NCBI GenBank assembly: GCA_030490835.1
Contig: CM059973.1
Span: 62,500,008 to 62,564,007 of the forward strand
Length of the DNA: 64,000 bases
DNA from: Annona cherimola
Taxonomy: Eukaryota > Streptophyta > Magnoliopsida > Magnoliales > Annonaceae
Direction: 5' to 3'
Below the pieces are notes generated by a model. It saw only the letters and a list, made by a program, of their open reading frames with translations, was not told where the DNA came from and did not search any database. Positions 1 to 12,900 of the stretch are shown one piece after another (within the stretch, counting starts at the first letter, position 1; every line of letters starts with the position of its first letter). A program made the translations under genes and the position numbers.

Positions 1-316
1 TGCAAAGCAAAGAACTTACAAGATTAGGCAAAGTAGAAAACGAACAGATTCCAATTTGAAGGAGAAAGATAACCGAGGGCAGAAAAATGAGAGAAAGGAG
101 CTCCTTATATGCCCTAAATGTCAAAAGAAGCATAAAGGAGAGTGTTTAAAGGGGACTTTTCAATGTTATAAATGTGGACAAACTGGCCACCAAGCTAAGG
201 ATTGTGACACTATTCAAGAAGTAAGACGTCCCCATTCAAGAAGTCAGTCCCGGGTGTTTCTGGTGCAGCAAACCTGGTCATGGAATGGCCGAATGTCCAA
301 ACCTAAGTTGAGGTAA
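1..316 (+). pseudogene. gag: gag C-terminus with CCHC zinc knuckle
   Basis: This is the nucleocapsid part of a Ty3/gypsy gag, which binds the element's RNA in the virus-like particle. The frame from 56 shows a half-knuckle CPKCQKKHKGEC (from 110) followed by a canonical CX2CX4HX4C knuckle, CYKCGQTGHQAKDC, at 164-205. The same double arrangement occurs in the complete element at about 28.7 kb. The frame stops at 316, before the protease, whereas the related element reads through, so this copy is broken. The N-terminal gag is outside the window. Confidence 0.85.
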
Positions 317-459
317 CCAAAATTCCTGAGGGAAGACTACTTAGCAGAAAACAACATCAACCTCGAGTCAGCAAGAAACTCAAGCTCGAGTGCATGCGCT
401 GACTCAAAATGAATCAAAACAACAGGAGGAAAAAGTGGTGACAGACACAATTTTTATTT

Positions 460-740
460 TTTGATTTCCCGCTGTGGCATTATTTGATTAAAGTGCAACA
501 CATTCATTTATATCATGTCAATTTGTAGATACACAAGACTTGATTGTAAATGAAACTGGTACCATCGTACATATAGAATCACTTGTATATAGACTAGCTA
601 GTATTAATCAAGAACGTAAGTTTTGTCCTATCAAAATAAGATCATGCATCTTGGAAGCAGACTTGATATTACTTCCTATGACTAAATTTGATGTCATTAT
701 GGAATGGACTGGTTAAGTCGATGGGGAGTCACTATAAATT
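460..740 (+). pseudogene. Retropepsin-like protease remnant
   Basis: This is the aspartic protease domain of the gypsy polyprotein, which would cleave gag-pol. In the frame from 471 the sequence reads ALFD, a stop, then SATHSFIS. The matching site in the 28.4-kb copy is ALFDSGASHSFIA, so the catalytic D-S-G-A has become D-stop-S-A. A second landmark, MTKFDVI, follows near 680 and is then frameshifted where the sister copy has a DMDWL motif. It is clearly inactive. Confidence 0.75.
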
Positions 741-1019
741 GCAAACAAAACAATTTCTTTTTCCACAGTACCAGGGGAGGAAATTTCTATTAAGAAATTG
801 AAGAAATTAAAGGAGCATGCAATATTGATTTCGACAATGACGACTGCTAAGATAGTATGTCAATAATGTATGACTTTCTTGGTTTCAATGTAGTTAGTTG
901 AAGGAAATCAGTCTAAGTTGAAACAAATTCTTGTGGTTTGCGAGTTTCCAGATGTATTCCCAGGAGAGCTACCAGGTTTGCCCTCAGAAAAAGAAGTTGA
1001 TATGACCAATTAAGTTTTA

Positions 1020-1815
1020 CCAGGCACCGCACCGATTTCTAAGATACCTTATCATATGGCGCTTGTAGAGATGGTCGAGTTAAAAGAGTAATTGCAAGAA
1101 TTGTTGGATAATGATTTTATGCATCCCAGTGTGTCTCCATGGGGTGCACCAGTATTGTTTGTACGGAAGAAAGATGAGAGTTTTCAGTTATGTATTAATT
1201 ATCGAGAACTAAATAAACTATCAAGAACAAGTATTCATTACCAAGAATAGATGATCTGTTTGATCAACTTAATGGGGTCGTGGTATTTTCTAAGATTGAT
1301 TTGCAATTACGTTATCATCAGCTTAGAGTGAGCTCGCAAGACATTCCAAAGACGACATTCAGGACAAGATATAGATATTATGAATTTTTGATGATGCCTT
1401 TTAGGTTAATCAATGCCCTTACAGTATTTATAGATCTCACGAATAGAGTATTTCGAGAATATTTGGACAAATTTGTAGTGATGTTTATTGATGATATATT
1501 AATTTATTCTAAGTCAAAGGAAGAAAACTGTGAGCATTTGCAGATCGTATTAAATCGGCTAAGGGCAGAGATGTTGTATGCTAAATTAAAGAAATTATGA
1601 TTTTTGGCTGACTCAAGTTACATTTTTGGGGCATATCATCTCTATTGAAGGAATCAAAGTGGACCCACTAAAGATAGAAGCCGTAATGAAATGGCCAAGG
1701 CCAACCACAACAACTGAAGTTCGGAGTTTTCCAGGATTAGCTGGTTATTATTGGAGATTTGTTATGGGATTTTCTAAATTATCTGCACCACTCACTAAGT
1801 TAAATTGAAAAGGAG
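1020..1815 (+). pseudogene. pol: Reverse transcriptase remnant (Ty3/gypsy)
   Basis: This domain would copy the element RNA into DNA. Recognisable blocks in order are a pre-RT stretch near 1020, [14 protein letters not shown] near 1135, the palm region from 1280, and FIDDIL at 1484-1498 (the Y/FxDD catalytic motif, with both aspartates present). The thumb then runs at 1626-1808. Stops at about 1089 and 1598, plus frameshifts around 1225 and 1600, break it. The open pieces at 1280-1600 and 1626-1808 are fragments of one domain rather than separate genes. Confidence 0.9.
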
Positions 1816-1829
1816 TTAAATATGAATGG

Positions 1830-2260
1830 ACTGATGATAGCGAGTCAAGTTTCATAGAATTCAAACAAAGGTTGATTCAGGCACCAGTGTTAACAATTCC
1901 ATATAGTAATGCATCTCGTCAAGGGTTGGGGTATGTGTTAATGTAGAAAGGTAGGGTAATTGCGTATGCCTCAAGGCAATTGAAACCTAATGAACTAAAT
2001 TATCCAACTCATAATCTAGAAGTGGCTGCTGTAGTATTTCCTCTTAAAATTTGAAGACATTATCTATATGGAGAGAAATGTGAAATTTATACAGATCATA
2101 AGAGTCTTAAATATATTTTCACACATAAAGAATTAAATATGAGGTAGAGAAGGTGACAAGAATTACTGAAGGACTATGATATAACCATTCATTATGATCC
2201 AGGAAAGGCTAATATGGTTGTAGATACATTGAGTCGGAATATAAGCCTCGCTCATTTACT
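1830..2260 (+). pseudogene. RNase H remnant (Ty3/gypsy)
   Basis: This domain would degrade the RNA strand during reverse transcription. I can read ASRQGLGYV, then [12 protein letters not shown], then the [12 protein letters not shown] block near 2085-2125, followed by the connection to integrase with VVDTLSRN near 2220. Several in-frame stops are present, for example near 1945, 2054 and 2145. Domain order and wording match the sister copy at 26.7-27.0 kb. Confidence 0.82.
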
Positions 2261-2439
2261 TACAACCGAGGAAGGGATACTCCGTGAAATAAGGCAAATG
2301 GATTTAATTGTTAGTATGCTACGGTTGCCAGTGCGATTAGCTTAATTGCAGTTGCAGTCAACTCTATTTGGACAAATTAAAAGTGAACAACAAAAAGACA
2401 GAGAATTGCAACAGTTGATGAATCCCATGGAGAAAAAGG

Positions 2440-3310
2440 AAAAAAATTGATTATGTTATTGATGACCAAGGAATTTACAGGTATAAGGGTCGTCTTTATA
2501 TCTCAAATTCAAGAGATGGTAAAGATTTACTATTAAAAGAAATTCTTTTTTTCCTTTTTTCGATGCATCCAAGCAGTACTAAAATGTATAGTGATATCAA
2601 ACAAGGGTATTGGTGGAATAATATGAAGAAGGAAATTGCAGAATATGTCTCAAAATGTTTAACTTGCCAAAGAGTTAAAGTAAAGTTAAAGTAGACTATC
2701 AGAAAACGGCTGAAAAATTGTAGTCCTTAGAAGTGCTTGAGTGGAAATGAGATGATATTACCATGAACTTTATAGAGGGATTACCAAGGACCCAAAGCGA
2801 GTATAAGTCTATATAGGTGATTGTTGATCGATTATCAAAAGTGGCACATTTTCTGCCAATTAAGTCAAGTTTTACGGCCGAAAGATTGACTCAGTTAGAA
2901 ATTGTGCTATTACATGGTGTACCTAAGACTATCGTGTCAAACCGAGATTCCACATTTATTTCTAAATTTTGGAAAAGTTTACACCAGACGATGGGTACAT
3001 AATTGAGGTTTAGTATTGCATTTCACCCACAAACGGATGGGCAGACAGAAAGAGTTAATCAAAATTTGGAAGATATATTGAGAATGTGTACACTAGAGTT
3101 TGGAGGAGCATGAGATGAGTATCTATCTATTGCAGAGTTTGCATATAATAACAGTTATCGAAAGAGTATTCAAATGGCTCCATTTGAAGCACTGTATGGA
3201 AGAAGGTGTAAAACACCTCTAAATTGGGATGAAGTAGGTGTAAGAAGTTTAGCACCTGATTTATCTCAATGGATGACAAAGAAAGTTCAAGTAATTCGTC
3301 AATGTATGAG
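2440..3310 (+). pseudogene. Integrase remnant (Ty3/gypsy)
   Basis: This domain would join the cDNA to chromosomal DNA. The zinc-binding N-terminus is visible as a degraded His region (MHPSSTKMYSDI, near 2562) and a CLTCQ cysteine pair near 2656. The catalytic core follows: DRLSKVAHFLPIK from 2826, HGVPKTIVSNRDSTF from 2913, and HPQTDGQTERVNQ at about 3028. Aspartate and glutamate have DD35E spacing. Stops, including those near 3000 and 3112, separate the pieces. The block ending APFEALYGRRC near 3180-3215 closes the core. Confidence 0.85.
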
Positions 3311-3339
3311 AATAGCATAGAGTAGAAAAAAATTTATGC

Positions 3340-3775
3340 AAATCGCAAAAGAAAGGACCTAAATATTCAAGTGGGATCACGTATTCATCAAAGTTACTCT
3401 AGTGAAAGGGGGGTTACTAGATTTGGAAAAAATGGAAAATTGAGTCCTAGATATATTGGTCCTTTCGAAGTATTATAAAAGATTAGAATAGAATAGCGTT
3501 GCTACCAGCCCTTGCAGCAGTACATAATATATTTCATATATCGATGCTTCAGAAATATGTGGCAGATCCTCGCCATATTTTTGTTGCTGAATCATTCCCG
3601 ATTCAAGATCATTTAAACTATGAAGAAAGACACTTGAGGATTATAGATTATAAGCAGCAAAACTTGAGGAATAGAATAATCGAATATATTAAAGTTCAAT
3701 GGAATTGGTACCCAGAAAAAGAAGCTACTAGGAATTGTGAGAAGAGGTGGAAAGGAGGTATCCCCAGTGAATAAT
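3340..3775 (+). pseudogene. Integrase C-terminal tail, chromodomain-like end
   Basis: This is the C-terminal extension that, in chromoviruses, ends in a chromodomain thought to guide integration. The piece from 3499 reads HNIFHISMLQKYVADPRH, then LNYEERHLRIIDYK, then IKVQWNWYPEKEATRN, and stops at 3774. The sister element shares this text but has a stop directly after VQWNRYP, so this copy keeps a slightly longer end. The chromodomain assignment rests on position and the VKVQW..EAT pattern only. An in-frame stop near 3474 precedes it. Confidence 0.65.
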
Positions 3776-3804
3776 TAAATGGTTTTGGGAGGAAACCTTT
3801 TTAT

Positions 3805-3815
3805 GGGGAGAAGAA
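3805..3815 (+). promoter_or_regulatory. Polypurine tract (plus-strand primer)
   Basis: The all-purine run GGGGAGAAGAA ends exactly where the 3' LTR begins with TGTAAG. That is the expected position and composition for the primer of plus-strand DNA synthesis. Confidence 0.75.
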
Positions 3816-5170
3816 TGTAAGACCCGACCCATTTTAAATAAATATATATATATAAATAAATAAAATAGGTGTTTCATGTGCACATGCAGAGCATCGAAGT
3901 TTGTTAAAGGGAGGAGATGGGGGATGCATGAACAGAAGCTACTGGAGAGAAAAAAATGGAAGAGAGAGAAGAGGAAGAAGAAGGAAAGAGAAGGAGAAGG
4001 AAGAAGAGGAAGGAGAGGAAAGAGAGGAGAGGAAGCTCCTTGTCGTCATTGCCCACATCGCTGCCACACAGCCGCCGCTGGTCGCCGGAGGTAAGGAAGA
4101 AATGGTTTTTTTGTTGGGTTTTTTCAATTTTTGCCCAAATCATACAATAAACATAGAAGTTTTGCTAAAATACCTTAGATAAACATGTATTGAAGTAAAT
4201 TACATGAATTTGAGTAGTAGATTTGGTTATTTAGGGATTCAAGAATTAAAAATGGGTAAGATTTTGATTTTTACCCCAAAAAATAGATTGAAAACTACGG
4301 GGCTTTTGATAAATTCGTGGATAGGATGATATCTGGAACCGAAATCATGAAAATGGAAGGCTAAAATCAAGTCTAAGTGTGAAATCAAAAATTCAATAGT
4401 GGTATATCTGAATTTTCTTGTTCCAAATCATAATAGATAGTTGCAAATGCTATTAGGATATATTAGTTATAGATTAATATACCCAATTTTAAGATAAAAA
4501 AATTGAAAATTTTCATAACCCGTGGAAATTGGGTAGCCCCAAAAAAATGCGTTAAACATGGGACTTTTGGAGTATTTAACTTAAACATTGTTTATGGATA
4601 AATTTTAAGATATTTGGAGAATTAAAACTATAATAATTAAAAAATTATAGATGTACTATGCTAAGTTGTAAGTAGGGTACAAATGTCGGGATTTTATGCA
4701 AAATTGTTAGGTAACCAATTCACATAGTATACGAGTGATTAAATAGGTTTTTAAAATGCCTAACATATAGGTTTCAATTGGGCATTTAATGGATGGAAAA
4801 AAATATGTAAGTGGAGTAAATACCCTTAAATGGTTTATGTAATTTAGATGTAAGGTAAATAGTAATATAATTAAAATGAAAATTTAAATGTGAATATTTT
4901 CCTCATCAAAGGAGTCTTGGGGACTCTCTTTGAAAAAGAAAAACTAAAATTAGCTTTCGAATCAATGCATACTTAGGCATTAAAATTAGAATGCAATACA
5001 TGGTGATTTAAGTGAATGCTTAGTTGAAATCGTTAATTTTGATAGGAAATGAAAAAGAAAAAGTGTAAGACACAACTTAAGATTCTAAGGTAAGCAAGTT
5101 TTTTGAATTCAATGAATTGTCATGGTAAGAATTTTTTATTTCGCCATTTTCTTTGAGAAAGAATGTTTGC

Positions 5171-8100
5171 TATAACGCCCCAGCCCGAGCATCACTTCCT
5201 TACCTTAAGATCTTATCGATTGGTAAATGTGAATCAGGATTGTTGCCTTGATCACGCGGCGGGATTTTAATTGGAACTCGTCCAAATTTTTTTTCGTTTC
5301 TTCATTCATCATCATTTCATTTATAACATAAGCATTGGTACAGTTGTACATATCCTTTAAACCATTTCAATATGTTGTTATACATCATAGGCCCTCTTGA
5401 CCTAATCATGGCATTTCCATTGCCTACATACATACATCATTAGTTCCCCTAGAACTCGGAACTTTAAACAAGTTCACTTATACATCAACATACCTGAATA
5501 CTTCCATTCATATCATTCCACTCACCATGGATAATCCTTTTAGCCCACATGGTACTATCTCGTACCTTTTCTCCATTTCTTAGGTCCTCGACTACTTGAG
5601 TCTCCCAGTACCTGTCTAAGGTTTGGAAAACAAAATGTGAGTGATAACTCAGTAAGCAAGCATTTTGGGGCAAGACTTTCCTTGAAAATCTTTTCTCAAA
5701 ACATTTTTCTCATAAATCATTTTGGCCAGGGGACATTGTATGTCCTAAAACATCTTGACATAAACCATATTTGACAATGGACATTCTCATGTCCACGAAA
5801 AGACGTTTTTCCACATAAATCATTTTGGCATTGGACGTTCATACGTCCTCAAACATTTATCCACTTAAACCTTGTTGGAAACGGACGTTTATACATCCTA
5901 AAATATTTGTCACATAAACACTTTGATAAATATTGGATGTGCAAATTCATCATTTCCATTGATGACGTTATCCTTCATGTGACAGTACGCTAGCACGGGG
6001 AACCCTCTTTCATGACATGATCCTTTCCATCCTTGGCGCCGGACCTTCCGACTTGGCAATGTCAAGGGAGACTCCTTGTCCACTGACTACCTCAACTAGC
6101 CTACCTCGCCGATCCTTTCTGACTTGGCAACGTCAAGGGGGACTCCTTATCCATTTACTACCTTGACTAGCCTACTTGATTTCCATTCCATACATGACTT
6201 TTAGTCACCCCAGCATTATATACCCTCTTACACATGGAACTTGTCATTCTCATGCAGAGAATTCTTTGCACCATCCCTTTGAAACATCGTTTCAAATCCA
6301 TACTTTATCACTTTTCATGAATAATTGCGAAACAATAGGCAATCATTTATTTCAATAGAAATAAACATTTCAATATGCATATAGACAAGGAATGACCATC
6401 CTTAAACACCTTGGAAAGCATTTAAAACAAAACTCATTTAGAAAGCTGCTTGCTTACTCATAAGCAAATTTCTCAATCCATTAACATAAAGCATTGCCAA
6501 TCCATGACAATACTTGTGATAAATTCTTTATCTTAAAAATATTGCTTGCTTGCCATGAAGCAAACCTTGAGGCTTTTCCTTAAAGTCATTCTTTTCCAAA
6601 ACTTATGACTTTTCATTAAAGCTATCATTCTTAAAAATTATACTTGCCCATTCGTTTAAACATAATCATAAAAAATTTTAATCGCACATCATCACATAGA
6701 AAGAAAATATTATTTTTGAAAGTTTACTTGCTTACCTGAGATCGTCATAATCCTTTTCTTACATTCTTTTCCTTGCCTTTGCCTAAATAAATGAAAATAA
6801 CATTTCATTTATTTACATCATCTTCAAATACTTATATTCCTTAGGTTTTCTAATCTACATAAGTTCATCTAACTTAACCCACTTGTCTTTCAAGTCGGGT
6901 GTTCATACTTATCTCTTCATATACACCCATTTTTCATCACATACTTATGTTATTTTTAATTTTTTCAAAACAGAAACTTGTCTCTAATTCCAGCATGATT
7001 AAACCCCTTAATTAAAACTGTACTTAGGGTATTTTTATGGAATTTAAATCCACTAATCATAGGTTTCCAAAACAGCAACTTTGGAACCCATTTTTCACCC
7101 GATTAACGTGTCTTTTGACACATAACCCTAAGCAGATTTATAAATCCGAATTTTCATAAAATAATCCAATTTTTTTTAATAAAAATTTAGTTTATTAACA
7201 TATATATCAATTTGGATCATTTCTACATAGGTTTCATATTTCTTTTTGATTTTTTTCTCCAACTATCCACATATGCTGAAATCAGGCATACTGAAATCTC
7301 AAAATCTTGAATTAATATCAAATCAAGAATTTTTTATCTAAAATTTATACCATACCTTAATAACTAAATTAAGTAACCAAAATAAATATTTCCAGCACAA
7401 AAAATTAAGTATTTATATTTATTTAGGTATTTTTACCTTGCTAGACAGAAGAATCCATTTTCAGACAGCTTGAATCACGTTAATTATGGGTTATATTTAT
7501 ACCCATAAAAACCTAATTTTTATTTTATTCATGTGATCATAAATATTTCTTATATATTCTATAAAAATTTTAGCCTAAAATTAAACGTATAAAAATTATT
7601 AAAAATCCTTTGGTGCAGATAATCCTGCCACCTGTTTAATCCTGTTTAAGTTGATCTTCTTGGATTTTTAATTTGCAACTGGCTTATCCTTTTAAGTTGA
7701 AAATTGGGTCATTCCTTAATCACCCATAATTATTATTTTCAAAAATTTTCATGCTAAAATTCATCCATTTACTATTCCGTTCATATTTTAGTTTACAACA
7801 TCATATAACTTTTAGATTTGAGGCATAAAATCAAGATTAATATATACTTATTTGATTAATTGATAATCCCTCCATTGAGCACTTGAAATTTCCTTCTTTT
7901 TCTCTTCTCCTTGATGGGTTTGACGTGCCCTAGCTGCTGCCCTTGGAGAAAATTTCCATTTTTCTCTTATTTTTCCTCTCTTCTCTCTCTCCTTCTCTCT
8001 TCTTCTCTCTCTTTCTCTCTCCTTCTCTCTCTCCTTCTCCCCTGCTGCTGGAACGTCCAACCCCCTTGCTCCCCTTTTTTACTCCTTTTATAAGTCACTT

Positions 8101-8803
8101 TTCTTGGTGCTTAAGTAACCCCCTAGGGCATTTTTGTAAATTCCATTTTCACCTTTTCCAAATTGCCCTCTTTGCAACTTCCATGAAGCTTCCTAAGTAA
8201 TCTCTTACTTGCTCCCCAAGAAAGCAAATTTTTATGATAATTAGATTAATCCATTCCATTCATCTCATAGATTTCATAATTTTATTCCATCGTTTCAAAT
8301 TTCATCTCAATCCGACGTTTCTACGTCAAGTTATGACCACTTGAATTTATCTTTTGGATTTGGGATAAAAATAATTAATTATCACCCTAATCCCATAATG
8401 ATTCCCTTAATCCAATCCATTCATAAGATTGGGCCCACCGTCATGAGGTTATCTTTCAAATTTCATCGAAATCTGCCTTGTAGGTGTCAAGTTATGAATT
8501 TTCTATCATTTTTCACCTTAATTCCATAATTACATTTTAATCTACACAAATTAAATCATGGTAATTAACATGATTATTCATGACACCTTGTCACCTTTAA
8601 ATCCTCATTAAGCCCCTCAGGTCATACCGACTCACTTTGGACTCCGGCAATTAAATTTTTAATCACCGTTTCTAATGGAAACCCTAATTTCCAAAATATC
8701 ATTAAATCATCCATAAATCATTCAAAATTAATTTAATCACATATAAATCTAATATATATGTTCAATGTATACCATTGAGTGCAACATAGGTTGGGGTTTC
8801 ACA
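5171..8803 (-). repeat. Solo LTR of a Tekay/Del-like gypsy family (subfamily TGTGAAACCCC)
   Basis: It is flanked by the direct repeat TTTGC (5166-5170 and 8804-8808). On the minus strand it starts TGTGAAACCCCAACC and ends GGGGCGTTATA, where the last CA has decayed to TA. The low-coordinate 100 bases (CAGCCCGAGC, then a GATTGTTGCC core) match the ends of the LTRs at 21079, 31075 and 53887. No internal domain is present, so it is a solo LTR left by LTR-LTR recombination, about 3.63 kb long. It carries the palindrome GACGTTTCTACGTC (8314-8327) and the GTAAGCAAG motif pair (6727-6735, 5652-5661). Confidence 0.9.
7963..8045. repeat. CT/GA-rich low-complexity tract in LTR
   Basis: A pyrimidine run made of TCTC, TTCTCTC and CCTTCTCTC units. 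On the sense strand of the surrounding LTR it is a GA-rich leader. Comparable tracts lie at similar positions in the other gypsy LTRs (about 23.8, 33.8, 48.45 and 62.6 kb). The open frames over it are low-complexity artefacts. Confidence 0.75.
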
Positions 8804-9934
8804 TTTGCAATAAATGCTCATGTTATGTTTTATATCTTTCATTAGAAAGATGTGCAAATTAAGTCATTTTTATAGGTATTCTAATTAAATTTTTATACAA
8901 ACAATAAAATCTTTAGGAATAGTCATTACCCTATTTTCATTATTTATGTATATATGTTTATGTTGTTAAGACATGCTTTCTAACTTGATTTTTGGGAACA
9001 AACCTTTTCTTTATGATTAGCCGAGCAAACTCATTTTTATGACATAGATGTATTTGACCATTTGTGTGAATGGAATCTATGCATGGGAATGAATCTAAAG
9101 TTTCGCCAAGGTTGTAATTGGACAGGCAGTTCGTCCTTGACGTTGCCTAGTTGGTGCGTCTGACGTATGAGTGCGAGTGATCACTTGATAAGTGTCACCT
9201 GCGAAAGAGAAAATTATGTCATTCAATGATGCATGTTATGATTACATTTCATCCTCATGCATATATGATATTCTATGGAGGTTTTCACAGTTTTCCCTTT
9301 ACATAATGCTTGCTTATTGGGTTCTTTGAACTCACCGCTTTATTCAACAGTTGCAGAATATTCTAATTTCAAGAGCTATGGAGGCTTCACTGGGTAGAAG
9401 GGCAGTGGGGTGAAGAGTCATATGAGGCTCTTGTGTATGTTTGAATGTGTTTTGTAATGAGATAAACTTTAGAAGTGTTAGATTTTCATTTGGTTTATTG
9501 GATGTGTGTATGACCTATATATATTGTGTATGGTGTGGAAGATATTTGTAGTATTATTTCTTTTATATTGTGTGAATTGTATGGGTATATGTATTGTGTA
9601 TGATGAAAAATATTAGAGTATGGGAGATATGGTGTGATTTTGATGAATTTGTGAAGAAAATGGAGTGTTTGTGTTTATAATGAAGTGATACAGGTTATTT
9701 CTTCGTATAAAGAGTTATGTGGTGAATGTTTGTATTTAGGGAACGTCCTAGTTACAGACGGGATGCTGCCGAAATTTTATAGATATTAGAAAAAAAAATT
9801 TAGACCACTTTTATTCACTATTTGGTGTATAAACGCAAGCTAGGTTATGGACTTCACCACTTTTTAAAAGATTCCTAGTAGAAAATCCTATAACAAGCTT
9901 GACGTATGGAGTTATCGTAGGTGGGGGTGCTACA

Positions 9935-12900
9935 ATTTGGCCCAAAATAGCAAGGTGGATATCAAAATTAATGAATATACAAATTTACTTCGGTGATATA
10001 CTAAATATAACTTCTTTGGTGAAAAAACCAAAACAAAGTGAGCGGAATTAAGTATGGTAACAAGGTAAAAGAATGACTCTCATGATGAAAAGGCAGAAGG
10101 CATATGAACCACATGCATAAGATTACTGCAACGTAGCTACAGAGGTAGGAGGGAGGAAATCATGACCTGAGCGCTAGGTGTAATCCAAAAATCTGGTTTG
10201 AGACAAATAAATAAAATAAAGTAAACCAAAAGTTAGTTCGATCTCACATTAAACAAAATAAAAGTCTGTTTGATCAACGTCAAATAGAAGATGTGGGTTA
10301 AATAGATCAACTCATGGCCATATGCTAACATGGTTATTTCTTATAATGATAGGTGTAGGATCGGAGCCCTTCTTACATATTACGTTGAGCTGACTTACCA
10401 CATTATTTTGAACTGTTTCAACTGACTTTCTCATTGCCATGCTAAGAAACCCGAAAGCATTCCTCCTTATTTCGGGATAACAGGCCACTGCTAAGTAGGC
10501 ATGCACCCTCCATCTTGGTGTGGTTGTCTAATTACAGAAGGAGAATGAACAACTCAAGAAGGACATAGGAGGATATTGTTAGTGAATTTAGCTAGCTTTT
10601 ATACTTGAAAAGGCCACCCAGCAATTTCTGCTCATGCAGTAGAATAGTTTAAGCTAAACAAAAGACACAGACAGATGCCCATGTTGAGGGATAATTTCAG
10701 TTAAACAAAAGACACAGAAGACAGAATATGCGTAAAGAAGACACAGGATATGCGATGGTCGGCGTGCCGATGCTGTCAAACACAAATTATGCCTTTTTCC
10801 TTTTTCCTTAACGCGTGATCATTTTTGGTGCATGTAGCATTCACCAATACTAGATTTACATCAACCTAGTATCAAAATCTGACCTAGTCTGAACCCGATA
10901 TCCTACTAATCATTAAAAATTATATTAATTTATGCATTAAGCTTTTTAACTGTAAATATAACAAAAATTCTTTCATGTAATTATAACCTAATTAAACTGT
11001 AAAATATTTATTCTGAAACATAACTATAATTGATATTTCTCCATAAAAAGTTGAATCTATTGCACCTACAATAACTCAATTTGTAAATAATTATAAATAT
11101 ACAAAATCTTTAAAATTATTGCATACGTACCAATTAACTATGAGATATATAAGTTTGACTTTTATTAAACTTGTTTATATAGTGATTTCATGTAATCCCA
11201 TTTATTTTTCTTACCTTGATTGCTGATGGTAAATTCATTACATTCATTGCACTTAGCATTATCATTTAATTAGAAGATAAACTTTCATCAAAGTCAAAGA
11301 TATCATAACTTATATAAATATATTCACGTGTAAATTATAAATAAATAAGTTATTATAATCAAAATTATATTTTATAGTTAGTTGTTGCGGATGTAATAAT
11401 GTTCAGAAAATTCATTATTTCGATTGGTAGATTTCAACTTCTATTAGTACGATAATAATTTGAATTTCAACCCAAAACCGAGACTGACTTTGTTTAAACC
11501 CAACCCAAACCTGAATTTTAATATTAGAGTTTGAGTTTGAGTTCACTTAAACTCAGTAAGCTTAGGGCTAGGGTTCACTTGAACCCGGTACAACCCTGCC
11601 GAGCTGCACTCCTTTTAGTAAGTAAGTGTGGTTAGTGAAAATAATGAAAAACTCATAGCATGCAATGCACGTGATGTAAACAATGGGCATTCAGTAGCTC
11701 CAGAAAATTGTCTATGCTGCAAACATACATGCAATAGAACTATCCTCATGTCCATCAAGGGCTATGAATAACCCATGTCTCAAGCACACAAGTAGTTCCC
11801 ATTGTCGATGTTGTGACCTAGCCCAGTACTTAGCACATGTCCATTCATCAATAGCTCATTCATTAAGCTTGGAAGGTCCGCATGCTCCCTACCACCTCAG
11901 CATTAGGACTTGATTCTCATAGCATCATACCATCAATTAAATCATCATCCATGCAAAGAATGCATGCATCGATCACACCCTCATATGCCACATGCTCGTC
12001 TTATAACCATGCATCATATGATTTCATAAAACCATATCAAAACACAAAACTAAATCATTTTCGACAAAGGGCCTTGCCTTGAACCATAAAAAATCAACAT
12101 GTAGCATAAAAACTCAAAATCCAAGTCAACTTGAAATCCATACAAACACATGAACTAAGTCCATACATAAGCCTATCTGATAGCCTCATTCCATTCAAAT
12201 TAAGTTATATTAGGATTTACCTCTCATTTCATTCATACTCACATCATCCATCCATTTCAGGTTATCATTACCAATTCTAAACGCAAGGGTTTACGTTGTT
12301 CTAATATCAATTTAATCATGATTTGAGCAAGAAAATTTAATATCTCTTTCATATACTCATCCATATCCAACTATCATAAGTCTCATTCCACACCATTTAC
12401 AACTTAACATGATTCCATTATATCAACAACATAAGAATCAATAAAAGGCATTTGCATATTTACATACTCTTATGCATAACTATAATTTTCCTAGAATTTT
12501 GAAAACACTTGCAGACAATATGATTTTTTAAAAAATGATAAGATTCATCTTAACAAGGTATGTTTCATCAACCCATTCTAATAAAGTTACGCTATATTTA
12601 CTCATATTTTATTTTAGTAATGATATTTACTTTCGTTAATTTATTGACCTTAATTTTTTTATTTGATCCGTCATTCCAATAACAATCCAAAACTAACCTA
12701 ATGTCTATTTTGAAGTCTATTAAAAAATATAAGGGTTAAACCTACCCTAAACCCAACTTGGTATAAAAAATAGAATTAAACATAATTTTTTTGAGATCTA
12801 AGGTCTTTAGTTTATTTTATTTTAAATTTTATAAATTTCGGGTAAGAAATAGATTAAAGAGTGGATTTTGCAAATATCACTTAATGAGCAAATTTGATGC

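Larger units (their letters stand above)
1..9934 (+). mobile_element. Decayed Ty3/gypsy retrotransposon, 3' part (5' end outside window)
   Basis: The plus strand carries the domains in gypsy order: gag zinc knuckles, aspartic protease, reverse transcriptase, RNase H, integrase with a zinc-binding N-terminus, and a C-terminal tail. A purine tract and a 3' LTR beginning TGTAAGACCC follow. RNase H before integrase is the Ty3/gypsy order. The protein pieces resemble those of the complete element at 21079-35087 closely enough to be a related chromovirus-type lineage (Tekay/Del-like, inferred from the C-terminal tail wording). Every domain has stops or frameshifts, so the element is dead. The 5' LTR and most of gag lie left of the window, so its target duplication cannot be checked. 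Confidence 0.9.
3816..9934 (+). repeat. 3' LTR of the 5'-truncated gypsy element, split by a solo LTR
   Basis: It begins TGTAAGACCC directly after the PPT and ends GGGGGTGCTACA, so the termini are TG...CA. Removing the 5171-8803 solo LTR and one copy of its TTTGC duplication leaves about 2.48 kb. An A/T-only stretch at 3839-3866 could hold a TATA box. A GA-rich leader (about 3947-4036) and donor-like AGGTAAG (4087-4093) follow. A second AAGGTAAGCAAGT is at 5087, and GCTTGCTTATTGG is at 9308. The 5-bp duplication for this LTR itself (expected ATTTG at 9935) cannot be tested because the 5' end is off-window. Confidence 0.8.

Noticed and set aside
3876..4182. Lys/Arg/Glu-rich open frames on both strands
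   Set aside because: They come from the GA-rich LTR leader. Low complexity, overlapping in several frames, no conserved motif.
10312..10506. 64-codon minus frame as a host exon
   Set aside because: No recognisable domain, no neighbouring exon-like frames and no supporting signals. It remains unassigned.
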